From assembly GCA_964389805.1 (NCBI GenBank), contig CAYMFU010000183.1, positions 1 through 5,697 on the forward strand: a DNA stretch of 5,697 nucleotides, written 5' to 3'. Below the pieces are notes generated by a model. That model saw only the letters and a list, made by a program, of their open reading frames with translations, was not told the origin of the DNA and did no database searches. This document shows positions 5,347-5,697 of the stretch, one piece after another (position 1 is the first letter of the stretch; every line of letters begins with the position of its first letter). The DNA comes from JAGTVG01 sp964389805. GTDB lineage: Bacteria; Bacteroidota; Bacteroidia; Cytophagales; Cyclobacteriaceae. Position numbers and translations under genes: made by a program.

Positions 5347-5697
5347 ATGCGCAGGATCATATCATACGTTCTTATTGTATTGATTTTGGTTCATACGTAT
5401 TCCTGCCATTATTTCAGGGTAAACTACCCTCTAACTGAAGATCCAGGCAGTATTAAGGACATCGGGAAGATTCATAAGAATTTTTTAATCCATGCCGGTG
5501 ACCAAATGTATACCATGAAATCCATGGAAGTGGATTCAGTAAATCTCTACGGGATGATAGACTTCCCTGTTAAAAAAGTCTATTATACGGAAGACCGGGG
5601 GTTCAGATATAAATCTTATGAAAAAGACATACTAAATGAAGTACATATATACCTGGGAGATAGTGTAGATTATCTTGATATAGGTAAGATTATAATA
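5347..5697 (+). CDS. Putative lipoprotein of unknown function, 3' end beyond the window
   Basis: The frame is open to the window edge, with 117 residues visible from the ATG at 5347. An in-frame ATG at 5323 would add eight residues (MRPHDIPL); the later start is chosen because it begins a standard signal peptide, MRRIISYVLIVLILVHTYSC, with two Arg, a hydrophobic core and a Ser-Cys lipobox (T-Y-S-C). The mature part begins CHYFRVNYPLTEDPGSIKD and continues with a mostly beta-like alternation (NFLIHAGDQMYTMKSMEVDS, then VNLYGMIDF) and NEVHIYLGDSVDYLDIGK near the visible end. It resembles uncharacterised Bacteroidota lipoproteins with a NEVHIY segment, but that is from memory and no function is assigned. 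It starts about 275 bp after the LRR gene, so it may have its own promoter. Confidence 0.7.
   Translation, partial: MRRIISYVLIVLILVHTYSCHYFRVNYPLTEDPGSIKDIGKIHKNFLIHAGDQMYTMKSMEVDSVNLYGMIDFPVKKVYYTEDRGFRYKSYEKDILNEVHIYLGDSVDYLDIGKIII

Overview
The window looks like chromosomal DNA from a member of the Bacteroidota. Three things point there: an RpoD-type sigma factor of about 290 residues that lacks region 1.1 and opens with MRQL; a TACCTTTG element just upstream of it, matching the Bacteroidota -7 consensus TAnnTTTG; and AT-rich, Shine-Dalgarno-poor gene starts with Cys-lipoprotein signals and 21-residue leucine-rich repeats of a kind common in that phylum. I cannot place it to genus. I see no rRNA, tRNA, CRISPR array, intact mobile element or phage gene.

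Layout: 1-538 holds no convincing gene, only a possible decayed coding fragment (26-312), a 12-bp palindrome, and a minus-strand terminator (425-450) serving the sigma gene. 539-1411 (-) is a primary-type sigma-70 factor, probably a paralogue rather than the housekeeping copy. A 343-bp divergent intergenic region carries its promoter and an imperfect 18-bp inverted repeat. 1755-3776 (+) is a one-TM signalling protein: class III cyclase homology domain, TM helix, TolB/FlgO-like domain and TPRs. One metal-binding Asp of its cyclase domain is replaced by Gly. 3777-4121 has no convincing gene. 4122-5072 (+) is an exported, probably lipid-anchored protein with an EF-hand loop and nine 21-residue leucine-rich repeats. 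5347 to the window end (+) is the 5' part of a second putative lipoprotein, cut off by the window edge.

How they fit together: the sigma factor and the cyclase-like protein are divergently transcribed. The three plus-strand genes are separated by about 270-345 bp, so they need not form an operon. No shared pathway is evident. The most interesting signals are the Asp-to-Gly change in the cyclase domain, and a collinear set of short motifs shared by the leaders of the cyclase-like gene and the LRR gene. The latter could be a dispersed intergenic element or a common regulatory module. I did not find strong evidence for a wholly new system.
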